64,000 bases of DNA from positions 1 through 64,000 of the IMG/VR virus record IMGVR_UViG_3300037264_007739; one strand, 5' to 3'. Source of the DNA: a virus. A program made the translations under genes and the position numbers. Below, piece after piece: positions 7,977 through 18,328 of this stretch (position 1 is the first letter of the stretch; the number at the start of each line of letters is the position of its first letter). The notes under the pieces were generated by a model. The model saw only the letters and a program-made list of their open reading frames with translations, was not told the origin of the DNA and made no database searches.

Positions 7977-10289
7977 ATGGCAAAGGACATCAAGAACCAC
8001 CAGATCGTCGTCAACATCAAGCCCCAGATCCCGGGTGGGGCGATCAAGAATCTTGGTCAACAGCTCGCGAGCATCATCTTGAAGGAGCTCACGCCGGCGA
8101 TCACGAAGGCGATCACGGCTGGGTTCGCCGGCGCCCAAGGGCAAGTCAAACAGGCGGCTAAACAGGCCGCAGAGACGACGTCGAAGGAGCAGATCAAGGC
8201 CGTCGACCAGACCGCGACCAGGCAGAAGCGCGCCGTAAACGACGTCGAGCGGCACAGGGGTGCGCTTCGACGGCAGGAGCTCAAGTACGAAGAGAACGTC
8301 GCCAAGGCTGAGGAAACGCGCCAACGGCGAACAGCGAAGACGCGGCGTGACGCACAGATCGCGATCGAGTCTGGTGTCCAACAAGAACGCCGTCGCTTTG
8401 AGACACAAGGAGCCGCTCGCGTTCGACGCACAGCGCAGATCACGAGGGCTGCGGAAGCTGCGGACGCCGAGCTTCGCCCCGGTCGCGCTGAACAACTCGC
8501 GGCCGGGCCGCCATCGCAGTTTGCACGTGTGATGGAGCGCTTCAAGGACGACGCAGTCAAGAATCGCGCGGAGGGAAAAGAGCGCGAGGGCGCGGCCAAG
8601 GCGAAGAGCGCGGAACAGATCAAGCAGACACGCGCGGAGAGCGCGCAAGAGAGAACAGCGACGCGAGCGTTCGATACGCGTATGCAGGGCGTGCGGCGCG
8701 ACCTTCGCCGCGTTCGTGGTGCAGAGGGCGAGCTCGCGCGCATTGAGGGACTTGATGACCCACGACTTGCGGATGTCGACGCCGCTGCCGCACGTCTCGG
8801 TCGACCCGCGATGGGCGGTCGTCTTGCTCGCGCAAGACGTCTTGGGGCGATGTTCCCTGGTGCTGGCCGAGCCGCACAGGCCACGGGGCTCCCCGTCGGA
8901 CTTATGCGCGGTGGTATGGCCGCGGGCCCGATACTCGCTGGCATTGCCTCGGGGAACATGACCGCCGGTGCTGGTGGCGGTGGTGTGAGCGGCTTTCAAG
9001 CAGCCGGTCTAGCTGGCTTTGGCGGCGGGGCTGGTGCGGCTACTGCGGGACTCGGCGCGCTTGTCGGTGCTGTTGGTGCGGGCGTCGTACGTGGCATGCG
9101 TGAAGCAGCCGAACATGCGCCGGCCGCACTGAGCTTTCTTCGTGGAGTTCAAGGTCTTATGCCGGGACTCGAACCAAGTGAGCAAGGCAATCTCGAAGCA
9201 CGAACAAATCAACTTATTAGTCAGGCGATAAGCGCCTCGGCTTACGGTTTCGACCCGAACCAGGCGATCGATATCATGTCGCGTGTCCAGCGGACCCGTG
9301 GAGGTTGGCAAGACACACAAGGCATGCGCAACGCACAACATCAGGCGCTCGTCTTAAACCGCGCGTTTAATGTTGCGCCTGAGACCGTAGGCCAGATCGA
9401 GTTCGCACGCCGTCGTGGCGGTGTCGCGAACGCGCACCTTGCTGACCCATTCACGCTGACTGAATCAGCTATCGGTCTTGGCTTCCAAGGACAAGAAGAG
9501 GTCAGCGGTTTCCTCCAACGTCAAGCTGGGCTCCAGACGCGTGCGCGTGAACAAGGGACATTCTTCCAACGGGCCCCGTTCGAGAATATGCTCGAGAGTT
9601 TCTCGCCCGCAGTTGGACAATTCCAGGCCGAGAGCCTCGCGACAGGTTTCACTGGCGCGCTCCAGAACATTGCGACGCGGGGCATTGCTGGTGCGCCAAG
9701 TCCTGAGACGGGGCTCATGATGCTTCAGGCGTTTGGCGGGCTTCAACTCCCGCAGCGCGGTGGTGTGAGTGCCCAGGATATCTGGGATGCACAGCAACGA
9801 ATCGAGGCTGGAAAGTTCGATCCACAAGCGTCGATGGCGATGCTAGGTCGGTCCATCCGCGGGGCTGCTGGCGGTTCCGCCGGACTTGCGCGTGTCATGA
9901 CACAACAATTTCTTGGTGCGTTTGGAATGTCGCAAGGGCCAGGGAATATCGAATCGCTTTTTGCTGGCGGTCCTGCCGGACCGATGGCGATGGACATCGC
10001 TGGGACAATCACAAGTACAGCCGAAGCTCAGCGTGAGCTCGCAGCGCTCCGTGCGGGTGGAGGACTCGAGGGACGTGCAGGTCTGAAAGGCATTACGCTG
10101 CCACAGGTTGGTATGGCAGCAGGCGTTGAAGCTACTACTATCGCGGCAGGACTTTTGGCGATGCCTGGTTGGCAAGAGCTCAATCAGGCGTGGGCGGATA
10201 TGGCGAAGGAAGTTGCTGAGTGGGCCTCGACTATCGATAGGCTAAAGGCGCTGCCTCCAGCAGTCATCAAGCTCATGTTGGGGCATTGA
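7977..10289 (+). CDS. Tape measure protein
   Basis: A 770-residue protein with an N-terminal amphipathic region, a long charged coiled coil (about residues 60-230, rich in E, R, K, Q and A), then Gly/Ala-rich hydrophobic segments (near 310-380) typical of tape measure proteins. It follows the chaperone pair and precedes the baseplate hub. At about 0.15 nm per residue its length would set a tail near 115 nm. GAGGGGACCGCG upstream supports the start. Confidence 0.85.
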   Translation: MAKDIKNHQIVVNIKPQIPGGAIKNLGQQLASIILKELTPAITKAITAGFAGAQGQVKQAAKQAAETTSKEQIKAVDQTATRQKRAVNDVERHRGALRRQELKYEENVAKAEETRQRRTAKTRRDAQIAIESGVQQERRRFETQGAARVRRTAQITRAAEAADAELRPGRAEQLAAGPPSQFARVMERFKDDAVKNRAEGKEREGAAKAKSAEQIKQTRAESAQERTATRAFDTRMQGVRRDLRRVRGAEGELARIEGLDDPRLADVDAAAARLGRPAMGGRLARARRLGAMFPGAGRAAQATGLPVGLMRGGMAAGPILAGIASGNMTAGAGGGGVSGFQAAGLAGFGGGAGAATAGLGALVGAVGAGVVRGMREAAEHAPAALSFLRGVQGLMPGLEPSEQGNLEARTNQLISQAISASAYGFDPNQAIDIMSRVQRTRGGWQDTQGMRNAQHQALVLNRAFNVAPETVGQIEFARRRGGVANAHLADPFTLTESAIGLGFQGQEEVSGFLQRQAGLQTRAREQGTFFQRAPFENMLESFSPAVGQFQAESLATGFTGALQNIATRGIAGAPSPETGLMMLQAFGGLQLPQRGGVSAQDIWDAQQRIEAGKFDPQASMAMLGRSIRGAAGGSAGLARVMTQQFLGAFGMSQGPGNIESLFAGGPAGPMAMDIAGTITSTAEAQRELAALRAGGGLEGRAGLKGITLPQVGMAAGVEATTIAAGLLAMPGWQELNQAWADMAKEVAEWASTIDRLKALPPAVIKLMLGH

Positions 10290-10290
10290 T

Positions 10291-11946
10291 ATGGCAGAGT
10301 CTGTCGCCAAACAAGGCTTCCAGGGTTCTGAGACCTCGCGCGTCGAGATCACTGCGTACAGCTTTGGTGATGAATCTGGTCTCTCGCGCAGCCTGATTAC
10401 GCACAGCGTGGCCTTCTCGGATGCGGGCGTGCCGCCTAGTAATGAGAAGATCGACTTTTTCGGGAAGCGACAGCACACCGAGGGTGTGCCGTATATTTCG
10501 CGCGTCACGACATCGAAGCAGTTGGGCGCGCCAGCAGGCATCTTCTCGTTTGACGTCAAGGCTGATGGAATTGGCCGCGCCGCCGTAGCAGCGCTCGCTG
10601 ACGATGATTGGGTCGACATCGTTATGACTCGGCACGGCGTCAAAACGCATGTCATGAGGGGCCAGATCGAGGACATTCGGCTGGAGTCCGTCGTGGTGGG
10701 CACCGGAGCCACTTCTGATATCATCCGCGTCTCTGGACGAGACTTTGGCCGCATCTTCGAGCTCACGCCGATCTGGTTCGATATCCTCACCGATGGCGCG
10801 CTAGGCGCAGGCGCGACGGCACGTGTGCTCGAGGCGAACAACGCGTTCTTCGCGGATCCGGCGACAACGGTAGAGTCGATCCTTTCTGGCTTTCTTCGCG
10901 AGCTCTCGAACGTCGGCCGATCGCATTGGGAGATCCCACCGTCGCTTCAGAACATCCAACGCGTCGGCGGGGGCAGTGCAGCGTTCATCGACAACGCCTG
11001 CTTCTTCGACCGGGACTTCATCAACCACCCGGCACGGGCGAACACGCTTGGACCGTCAATCTACTCGATCAACAACCAGAGCGTTTGGAACTTCGCGCTT
11101 CAGTGGGCGGACCTCGGGCTCTGCGAGATCTACACTGATCTGCTCAGTGCGCCGCTCGATATCTTTTTTCGTAGACGGACGCAAGCGAAGTTCGGTGTGG
11201 CATCAGACCGCATCGATTATGCGCCGCCGAACAACGACCTCGAACATCCTGTCGAGCTCACACCGGCGGATTCGATCATGGCAGTGGTCTTCCGGGACAG
11301 GCCGTTTCCGTCGGACACGTTCGTCGATCGGAGCAATATCGCGCTCGCAATCGAGAAGTGCGCGTGGTTCAATCGGCTCCCGCTGGTCACCGTTCCTCGT
11401 CAACACGTTACGAGCCGATCAGTTGGACGGAGCGGGGCGGAGCGGCGGAACGCCTTCTTCGTCAAACCGCGTCTCTACCATGAGCTCGCAGGCAGCTACT
11501 TCGATTTCAACCGTCCGCTCTTTCACACAGATGACATGAAACGGCACGGCATGCGCCGTATGGACACAACCTTCGTCTACACCCGCGGCGCCGACGACAA
11601 GAACCTCGCGCTCGCGGAGACGTACAAGCGGCGCATGCGCGATTATCACTGCATGAATCACCTATTCTACAACGGGACGATCACGCTTGGTTACGGACGT
11701 CCTGACATAAGAATCGGGACGCGCTTTCGGATCTCGAACGGAGATGAGGAGACGCAGGAGACCTACTACGTCGAGTCGGTCAACCACGAGTGGACATTGC
11801 GCGCTGGCCTTCGTACATCACTTGGTGTCTCCCGCGGCTGGGTCGGCTCTGACGGCTCGCTCGTTGATCAGTTGCGTGAGACTGTCCAGAGATACTTCCG
11901 CGTCTCCGAGACAGCCGAGGTCGAGACGGACGAGGCTGTAGCCTAG
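10291..11946 (+). CDS. Baseplate hub protein, gp27/gpD-like
   Basis: A 551-residue protein directly after the tape measure. It opens with a beta-rich domain (DDDWVDIVMTRHGVKTHVMRGQIEDIRLE), and near the end has IRIGTRFRISN...QETYYVESVNHEWTLRAG. The latter is the hub pattern of gpD/gp27-type proteins, which bind the spike and seat the first tube ring. The stop lies 8 bases before the spike gene start. The fold assignment is by pattern and order. Confidence 0.72.
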   Translation: MAESVAKQGFQGSETSRVEITAYSFGDESGLSRSLITHSVAFSDAGVPPSNEKIDFFGKRQHTEGVPYISRVTTSKQLGAPAGIFSFDVKADGIGRAAVAALADDDWVDIVMTRHGVKTHVMRGQIEDIRLESVVVGTGATSDIIRVSGRDFGRIFELTPIWFDILTDGALGAGATARVLEANNAFFADPATTVESILSGFLRELSNVGRSHWEIPPSLQNIQRVGGGSAAFIDNACFFDRDFINHPARANTLGPSIYSINNQSVWNFALQWADLGLCEIYTDLLSAPLDIFFRRRTQAKFGVASDRIDYAPPNNDLEHPVELTPADSIMAVVFRDRPFPSDTFVDRSNIALAIEKCAWFNRLPLVTVPRQHVTSRSVGRSGAERRNAFFVKPRLYHELAGSYFDFNRPLFHTDDMKRHGMRRMDTTFVYTRGADDKNLALAETYKRRMRDYHCMNHLFYNGTITLGYGRPDIRIGTRFRISNGDEETQETYYVESVNHEWTLRAGLRTSLGVSRGWVGSDGSLVDQLRETVQRYFRVSETAEVETDEAVA

Positions 11947-11954
11947 GTGATGAC

Positions 11955-13205
11955 ATGAGCATGAAGGAGTACGTCGCGGCGCTCATGGATCATGGGGCGG
12001 TATCGCAGTCATCAATGCCGAAGATCCCAACAGATTCACTACGCGGTACGGCTGGGTATGCCATCCGCGGTGTCGTGCTGGCGACGTATTTCGTCGATGA
12101 CAAAGAGACGATCCCGAAGCCACAAGACAACGTTCCGACAGGGAATCGAAATCTGACCGGCGAAATCTTCTCGATGCCTGCGGACGGCTCTATTCATATG
12201 TACTGCGACGTCCTCGCGTACTCTAGCATAGACGGGGGCCTGGTCTGGAGGATCCCGCGTGCGCTCGTCGCGCAACCTGGTGGCGGGATGCACACAGGCG
12301 CTGTCTGGGTTCCGCGGCCGACGTCATTTCGCATCGACGGACAGATCCTCGACACCGATCGCCTCGGGACGATCAACCCCGGTATTCTGGACGGCGACCA
12401 TGTCCTCGTCGCGTTCATGGACGGTGATGAGCGCCTTCCCGTGATCATCGGGAGCGTGCCGCATCCGAGCAGGGACATCGGCAATGAGGAGAAGGACCAG
12501 ACGAGCACGCTCCCCGAGTCCGTGAAGGCGCAGTCGACACGACTCAAGAAGGCCGACGGGTTCCCGCGGCTGATGAAGCATCACGGCGTCGTGTGGGGCG
12601 TCGACAAGGAGGGGAATTATGTCATCGACGCGACCCGTGCGCATGCGGGCAAGCTCGACGACAAGGGCCGGGAGCCGAAGCTGCCGTCCGACCCGCCGAC
12701 GAGCTCGAACGTCGACGTCCCAGCGACGAGCGGGAACATCAACATCAAGCTCCGTGCAGGGCTGAAGGCGCGTATCTCGGTCAGCACCGACCCGGTCAAG
12801 CCGACCGATCCTGCGACGGAGGAGGCGTTCTTCGAGCTCGAGGACGGCATCGTCACGATCGCGGTGAAGAACAAGAGCGCGGGCGGGACGCCGACGCTGG
12901 TCAAGATCGAGGACAACAAGGTCACCGTCACGACGCAGGGTGGTGCTGGCATCGAGGTCACCGACAAGGATGGAAGCGCGAAGCTCAAGATCGGCGATGG
13001 TGCGATGCACGCGGCGATCGTCGAGCATCTCGAAGCGATGTGGAACCGCTTCATGAACGATAAGCTCACGCCGTGGAACGCGCAGGGCGCAACGGGCACG
13101 ACGTTCGTCACGGCGCTGGGTCCGGCGTTCCAGGTCGTGCCGCTCATGCCTGAGCCGTGGGACCCGACGATCAACTCTACGAAGGTCTCCCTCCCTGACG
13201 GCTAG
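11955..13205 (+). CDS. Baseplate spike protein with OB-fold, gp5/gpV-like
   Basis: A 416-residue protein. The middle (GTINPGILDGDHVLVAFMDG...LPVIIGSVP, about residues 135-170) is the OB-fold seen in gpV/gp5 spikes. After it come beta-helix-like repeats (LEDGIVTIAVKNKSAGG, VTVTTQGGAGIEVTDKDG), expected to trimerise into a needle. The position behind the hub gene and the AGGTGATGAC start context support the call. No lysozyme domain was seen. Confidence 0.78.
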   Translation: MSMKEYVAALMDHGAVSQSSMPKIPTDSLRGTAGYAIRGVVLATYFVDDKETIPKPQDNVPTGNRNLTGEIFSMPADGSIHMYCDVLAYSSIDGGLVWRIPRALVAQPGGGMHTGAVWVPRPTSFRIDGQILDTDRLGTINPGILDGDHVLVAFMDGDERLPVIIGSVPHPSRDIGNEEKDQTSTLPESVKAQSTRLKKADGFPRLMKHHGVVWGVDKEGNYVIDATRAHAGKLDDKGREPKLPSDPPTSSNVDVPATSGNINIKLRAGLKARISVSTDPVKPTDPATEEAFFELEDGIVTIAVKNKSAGGTPTLVKIEDNKVTVTTQGGAGIEVTDKDGSAKLKIGDGAMHAAIVEHLEAMWNRFMNDKLTPWNAQGATGTTFVTALGPAFQVVPLMPEPWDPTINSTKVSLPDG

Positions 13206-13212
13206 ATGACAT

Positions 13213-13764
13213 ATGCCGCTGAACGTTCTCACGTTGACGACCGAGCTCCGGAAGTTCATGGACCCAGACTTCGACGAGTTCGTCACGAACGACCCAGCGT
13301 TGTTCGACCCGGTCGTCTTTCCAACACCAGAAGAACGGCTCGATGAGCATGCGCGGCTTCTCAAGGACGACGCGCAGTACAAGGCGGATCGGTGGACGAC
13401 GGCTTATGACACATATATGGGCGAGATCTCACTGCCGGCGCCGCCGACGAACGCCCCTGCGGCAGAGGTGGCACTCAACGGCGCGCTCGTCGCGTACTTC
13501 AGCATCCCGAAGACGCCGATCAGCGTCGTCACCGATCTCATCGGTTTCGTCGCGACGTTCCCGATCTACACCAACCTGCTCGTGTTCCCGAACTTTGCGC
13601 CTGGGACGCCGCCGATCCCGCCAACGGGGCCGATCCTCCCCCCGCTTGCCGTGCCAGCACCAGCAGCAGGCATTTGCGCGGCCATGGCAGCCGCCTTTCA
13701 CGCCTGGACCATCACGAACAACCGAGTTCCTATTCCACCCGGCCCGCCCGTCCCGTTCGCATGA
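13213..13764 (+). CDS. Baseplate-region hypothetical protein
   Basis: A 183-residue protein with an acidic N-terminal half and a proline-rich hydrophobic C-terminal half. The start is backed by AGATGACAT just upstream. It lies between the spike gene and the LysM/gp25 fusion, so it is probably virion-associated. No family was recognised. Confidence 0.6.
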   Translation: MPLNVLTLTTELRKFMDPDFDEFVTNDPALFDPVVFPTPEERLDEHARLLKDDAQYKADRWTTAYDTYMGEISLPAPPTNAPAAEVALNGALVAYFSIPKTPISVVTDLIGFVATFPIYTNLLVFPNFAPGTPPIPPTGPILPPLAVPAPAAGICAAMAAAFHAWTITNNRVPIPPGPPVPFA

Positions 13765-13825
13765 ACGCCGGGCTTTCCAGAGAGCGGCAAGTCGAGCAAG
13801 ATGGCGCCACTCGTGAGGTGATGCA

Positions 13826-15709
13826 GTGGCGGTATCGATTATCGACATCGCGAAGGAGAAGGCACGTCAGGAGAGCGGTGACGACAAGAAGTTCTTCAAG
13901 TCGTTCGTCTACTTCTTCGAGCTCGATGTCCCTGCGGAGGCCCTTGAGGGTGTCTTAGGAGCCGCAGGTGGTGTCACATCGATGCTCTTCCCGTTGATGT
14001 TGAATCCACAGAGCATCTCGGTTTCGGAGCCCTACGCCCTGACCGTGACGCCAACTGTCGACGGTGGTCTCTTCCTCGAAGAGAACGGCGTCCTCGCGCG
14101 GACTATCACCATCGAAGGACACACCGGCTTCAAGCCACGCCCTATGCGTGGATCAGGTGTGGCCCTCTCTGAGTTCTTCAAGACCGACGTCCTTTCATTT
14201 GACCGGCGTGGGGTATTTTCGCCGCTTGCGCTCTCGGGACAGCGACACTTCCAATTTCTCCAGGATCGCGTCTTTAGGACATATGCAGAGCTCAAGCGTG
14301 ACCCGGCGACGTCGCGGCTCACGAGACTTGCTTTTCACAACGTCAAGGACGACGAGCACTGGTTGGTCGCGCCGATTCGTTTCGATATGCGGCGCAATGC
14401 TGCCGACTCGCGCTTCACGTATCGATACTCGATTGAGCTGCTCGCCTACAACATCGCGAAGAAGCGCGAGGATGAGTTCGTCACCGAGGACAAGAGCTGG
14501 CTCGACAAGATCAAGGATACGATCCAGGACATCAAGAACACCGTCGATTCGATTATCGCGGTTATCGAGGACGTACAACAGTTTGTGCGGGAGCTCGAAC
14601 AACTTGTCACCGGGGTCATCTCACTCCTCAACAAGGTCAGCGAAATCCTGAATGCCGCAGTCGACTTCATCAGTGGTGTCGCCGACTTTATCGCCGCGCC
14701 GTTTCAGGCACTCATTGATGTCGTTCGCGGACTCGATGAGACGATCGAGCGCATGATCGCGCTACCCGATCAGTTTCGAGATACGATCACGCATACGTTC
14801 CGGCAATTGGGGGACGCCCTCCTTAATTTCGGCGCCCACAAGGATGTGTTCGCTTCGCCCGCGCAGCAAAGAATTGCCAAGCTCAATTCATTGAGCACGA
14901 TCGGTACGTCAACGAGCGACACGGCGCTCGCCGATGCCGAAGCTAACCCACCCAAGACGCTGCGCGCTACCGGCAAACTTGGAACGAAGCCCATGCCTGG
15001 CGATCGTATCCGCGCCGATGCTTCACGCGGGGCGACGCGTGCGCCCGCGTTCTCGAGCGCTATCGAGTACGTTGTCAGCTCGACGGACACTCTTCAAAGC
15101 CTTGCAGCGCGCTTCCTCGGCGGCGCGAAAAACTGGCGTCTCATTGCCGCGCTCAATGATCTCGCTCCGCCGTACATCTCGGAGAGCCCGTTGCCTCGGA
15201 CGGTTCGACCGGGCGGGCATATCTTGATCCCCTCGCGCGCTCGTGCGCCGCTTGCGAGTCCGAACGCCGCCGTTCTTGGTGCGACACGTGAGGTCTCACT
15301 TGCTGAGCGGGTTCTCGGCGTTGATCTTCGCCTCGATCCCGTTGAGGGCACGCGCGATCAGTATGATCTCGTCCTCGATCCCGCATCGGGTGGGACGGAC
15401 GTCAAGCTGATAAAGGGCGTCAACAATCTCAAGCAGGCCATACGCACACGCATGATCACGGAGCAGGGGTCGAATGTGTTATACCGCCGCCTGGGGCACA
15501 AGCGCCTCATTGGGATTGGGATCCCATCTGTGGAGGATGAAGTGGTCAGACTCAGGCTCAGAGAGGCGATCGCGGCCGACCCGCGGATCGCAAACGTTGG
15601 TGCTGTACGGTTCAATGAGCCAGCTTCGCCTGACACCATCGACGTCGAGATCGACGCGACAGTGCGTGGTCTGAACGAACCGATCACTGTGTCGGCGGGT
15701 ATTTCGTAG
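13826..15709 (+). CDS. LysM-domain tail protein fused to gp25-like baseplate wedge
   Basis: A 627-residue protein starting at GTG with AGGTGATGCA upstream. Residues 1-215 resemble XkdP-like tail proteins (SISVSEPYALTVTPTVDGG...LARTITIEGHTGFKP). Residues 225-340 are helical or coiled. A LysM motif lies near 413-470 (VVSSTDTLQSLAARFLGG...GGHILIPS). From about 490 the sequence matches gp25/gpW baseplate wedge proteins (VKLIKGVNNLKQAIRTRMIT). In many phages these parts are separate genes; here one reading frame joins them just before the J-like gene. Confidence 0.75.
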   Translation: MAVSIIDIAKEKARQESGDDKKFFKSFVYFFELDVPAEALEGVLGAAGGVTSMLFPLMLNPQSISVSEPYALTVTPTVDGGLFLEENGVLARTITIEGHTGFKPRPMRGSGVALSEFFKTDVLSFDRRGVFSPLALSGQRHFQFLQDRVFRTYAELKRDPATSRLTRLAFHNVKDDEHWLVAPIRFDMRRNAADSRFTYRYSIELLAYNIAKKREDEFVTEDKSWLDKIKDTIQDIKNTVDSIIAVIEDVQQFVRELEQLVTGVISLLNKVSEILNAAVDFISGVADFIAAPFQALIDVVRGLDETIERMIALPDQFRDTITHTFRQLGDALLNFGAHKDVFASPAQQRIAKLNSLSTIGTSTSDTALADAEANPPKTLRATGKLGTKPMPGDRIRADASRGATRAPAFSSAIEYVVSSTDTLQSLAARFLGGAKNWRLIAALNDLAPPYISESPLPRTVRPGGHILIPSRARAPLASPNAAVLGATREVSLAERVLGVDLRLDPVEGTRDQYDLVLDPASGGTDVKLIKGVNNLKQAIRTRMITEQGSNVLYRRLGHKRLIGIGIPSVEDEVVRLRLREAIAADPRIANVGAVRFNEPASPDTIDVEIDATVRGLNEPITVSAGIS

Positions 15710-15721
15710 GGAGAAAAGGCC

Positions 15722-17137
15722 GTGCCGACGCTACAGCTCCTTAGCCAAGAGCAGGTCCTCCAAAGAATGGCGACGCGTGTCATCGCGCGCACTAATCTCA
15801 CGGATCTCATTGACTCGTCGGCGATGAAGCAGATCCTCGCGGCGTTCGCGCGCGAGATCGACGACGTTTACTTTCAGCTCACACGACTGAACGACCTGTA
15901 TGACCTTCGACGCGCTGCGGGCGACGATCTCGACGCCCGCGCCAAAGAGATTCAGCCAGGGACGCTGCGCCGACTTGGTGCGCTCAAAGCCATTGGGCAG
16001 ATCGTCTTCTCGCGGTCCTCGAACACGCTCACGACGATCACGATCCCTGCTGGGACGGTGGTGAAGACCGCTGACGGCGTCTCGTTTACGACGACTGAGC
16101 AGACGCAGATCACGGCGACGTCGCCGCAGCAGATCGCAGGCCACGGAGTGGGGCGGGATTCGTCTGCGGTATCAGCTACGGCGAACACAGCAGGAGTGGC
16201 TGGCAATGTCGGGACGGGCGCGGTTGTTGCGTTCTCGTCGAAGCCACCCGGCATCACCGAAGTCACGAACGTTACGGCCTTTTCACAGGGGCGCGAGATC
16301 GAGACCGATGACGAATTTCGTGCTCGGATCCTCGATTACGTCGCCTCGCTCTCGCGCTGCACGGTCGAGGCGCTCGAGTTCCTGGTCCTGAACGTCACCG
16401 ATGATGTGAGCGGCAAACGCGTCGTCTTCAGCCACGTCTTCGAGGACCCGATCGACCGCGGCAACGTCATCATCTATATCGATGACGGCGCCGGGACCGC
16501 GGCGACGTTCGGGACGGCGATCGTAAACGAGATCGTGCTCGCACTGGCCCTCGGCGGTGAAGAGTTCCTGTTCGTCGACTCGAAGCCGATCGCGATGTCG
16601 CAAGGCTTCACGCTGACGCTCAAGCGTGGTGTCACGACGTACGCGCTGATCTCGGGCACCGATTATTACGTGAACCCGGCGAGCGGTCTTCTCTTCGTCC
16701 CCGCTCCCGGACTCGGTGGGATCATTGCCGGTGATGAAATCAGAGCTTCGTACACGCCGTTCACTGGGCTCATCCCCGTGGTGCAGAAGGTCGTCGACGG
16801 CGACCCAGCAGACCGGCTCAATTTCCCTGGTTTTCGCGCTGCGGGTGTGCTCGTTCGCGTGCTCGCGCCGCAGGTTGTCTCGTTTTCGATTACGGCGGTG
16901 TTCACCATCCTCGATGGCTTCGATCACGATACGGTCGTCGACGCCGCAGAGACAGCAGTGCAGGACTATGTGAACAATCTCGGGATCTCCGGAGATGTCA
17001 TCCGGTCGGAGCTCATCGAGCGGATCATGGAAGTCGACGGAGTCTACGACGTGAATCTGACAGCGCCGGCAGGCAATATCACTATCCTCGACGATCAGAT
17101 CGCGCGGATCGCCATCGCGAACATCAATATCAGTTAA
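15722..17137 (+). CDS. Baseplate J-like / gp6-like wedge protein
   Basis: A 471-residue protein with the J-like pattern: an N-terminal helix ending in DLRRAAGDDLDARAKEI, then ITIPAGTVVKTADGVSFTTTE and VTNVTAFSQGREIETDDEFRARI. Such proteins form the wedge ring that links hub and fibres. The GTG start lies 12 bases after the preceding stop, with AGGGAGAAAAGGCC in between. Confidence 0.87.
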   Translation: MPTLQLLSQEQVLQRMATRVIARTNLTDLIDSSAMKQILAAFAREIDDVYFQLTRLNDLYDLRRAAGDDLDARAKEIQPGTLRRLGALKAIGQIVFSRSSNTLTTITIPAGTVVKTADGVSFTTTEQTQITATSPQQIAGHGVGRDSSAVSATANTAGVAGNVGTGAVVAFSSKPPGITEVTNVTAFSQGREIETDDEFRARILDYVASLSRCTVEALEFLVLNVTDDVSGKRVVFSHVFEDPIDRGNVIIYIDDGAGTAATFGTAIVNEIVLALALGGEEFLFVDSKPIAMSQGFTLTLKRGVTTYALISGTDYYVNPASGLLFVPAPGLGGIIAGDEIRASYTPFTGLIPVVQKVVDGDPADRLNFPGFRAAGVLVRVLAPQVVSFSITAVFTILDGFDHDTVVDAAETAVQDYVNNLGISGDVIRSELIERIMEVDGVYDVNLTAPAGNITILDDQIARIAIANINIS

Positions 17138-17153
17138 TTGAGGAGTAATTTCG

Positions 17154-18191
17154 ATGATTCCTGTCAAAACTTGGTACGTCGACACGAACGTCATTCCGTC
17201 TGGAGCGAGCGCGATCGACGCCGCGACTTCACTCGCCCAGTACCAGCGAATAGTCTTGAATCGAAAGCTCTTCGTGACAGGCGCGGCCTTCTACGAGGAC
17301 GGCGTGCGCGTGCCAGACGGCAGCGGTGCGGCAGGTGCGTGGCCCGTCATTAGCAGCTCTGATGGAGTGACGGCTGGCGCAGGGGACCGCTGGTTGACGC
17401 CCGCGAACATCATCCAAGCGGCGGGAGCGCGCTCGTGGATCGTGCTGCGTTCGCCTGCCGGTTGGCTCCCAGGCGGCGCGTACGTCGAGATGCTCATCGA
17501 TGTCGTCACGTCGGCCGGGACATCAGAAGGCGTCACTATCTCAGTCGCGCCGAGCTCGAATCCCTTTGCGATCTCCGTGCTGCCTGCAACACCGCCGGCC
17601 TTACCGGCGAATGGCGTCGCGCTCGGTACGCATCAGATCTCCGAGTACACAGCGCCCGCTGACCATAAGGGCCACTTTTGGCGAAACAGTGAAGGCGACG
17701 TCATCTTGACGTCGTCGCGCAACGGAAGTGGAAACTTCGGCTCGTACATCAAATCATTGCAAGGTGAGAGCGGTGAGAGCATCTCGATCTATCCATGCAC
17801 TATAAATATGGGCCATACCTCCTTACTCGGGGCGAGCGCACTAATATACCAAAATCTTCAAGCCCCTGGGTCGACGGCGGGATGGTCCATCGACAACACA
17901 CCACGTGACGCCATCATCTGTTTTCCGTCTTCCATTACGGCGGGCCTGCCCGCGACAACCGGCTACGGAACTTCGGGCGGCCTTTCGGGACGGAACCCGA
18001 ACATGCCCATCGATCTCTTTCAGCTCGACCCGATTCTAGGGCTCTACCACGGCCGCGTGCCGGACGTACGATATGGGTCAAACTTCCAAGCAAACTTGAC
18101 GCTCGAGTCCACGGCGGACGCCTTCAAGCGTATGAACGTCGGGCAGCTCGTCTTGTTCAAGCACGATTCAGACGCGTTGCCGTCTTTGTGA
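17154..18191 (+). CDS. Putative tail protein of unknown function
   Basis: A 345-residue protein preceded by GAGGAGTAATTTCG. It is rich in small residues and beta-prone. No clear family is visible. It lies between the J-like wedge gene and a group of small genes before the large tail protein, so a baseplate-periphery or fibre role is likely but unproven. Confidence 0.6.
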   Translation: MIPVKTWYVDTNVIPSGASAIDAATSLAQYQRIVLNRKLFVTGAAFYEDGVRVPDGSGAAGAWPVISSSDGVTAGAGDRWLTPANIIQAAGARSWIVLRSPAGWLPGGAYVEMLIDVVTSAGTSEGVTISVAPSSNPFAISVLPATPPALPANGVALGTHQISEYTAPADHKGHFWRNSEGDVILTSSRNGSGNFGSYIKSLQGESGESISIYPCTINMGHTSLLGASALIYQNLQAPGSTAGWSIDNTPRDAIICFPSSITAGLPATTGYGTSGGLSGRNPNMPIDLFQLDPILGLYHGRVPDVRYGSNFQANLTLESTADAFKRMNVGQLVLFKHDSDALPSL

Positions 18192-18199
18192 GGTAAACG

Positions 18200-18316
18200 A
18201 TGGTCTTCTTTTCAGTCCCCGATGAACCAAGCAGCCCGCTCTTCGTAGAGCGAGGACAGGCCATGGGCGACCTCGAAGAGTGCTTCTTCGTCATCGCCCT
18301 ACAGCCAGCGAATTAG
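18200..18316 (+). CDS. Short hypothetical protein, 38 residues
   Basis: A complete small frame found by reading the gap after the previous gene. GAGGTAAACG precedes its ATG, and the stop is TAG at 18314-18316. The product (MVFFSVPDEPSSPLFVERGQ...) shares the pattern of a short E/P-rich start with the gene at 18532 (VPVEPSEALFFERARG), which suggests a local duplication. Function unknown. Confidence 0.55.
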   Translation: MVFFSVPDEPSSPLFVERGQAMGDLEECFFVIALQPAN

Positions 18317-18328
18317 GTCGAGGTTTTT

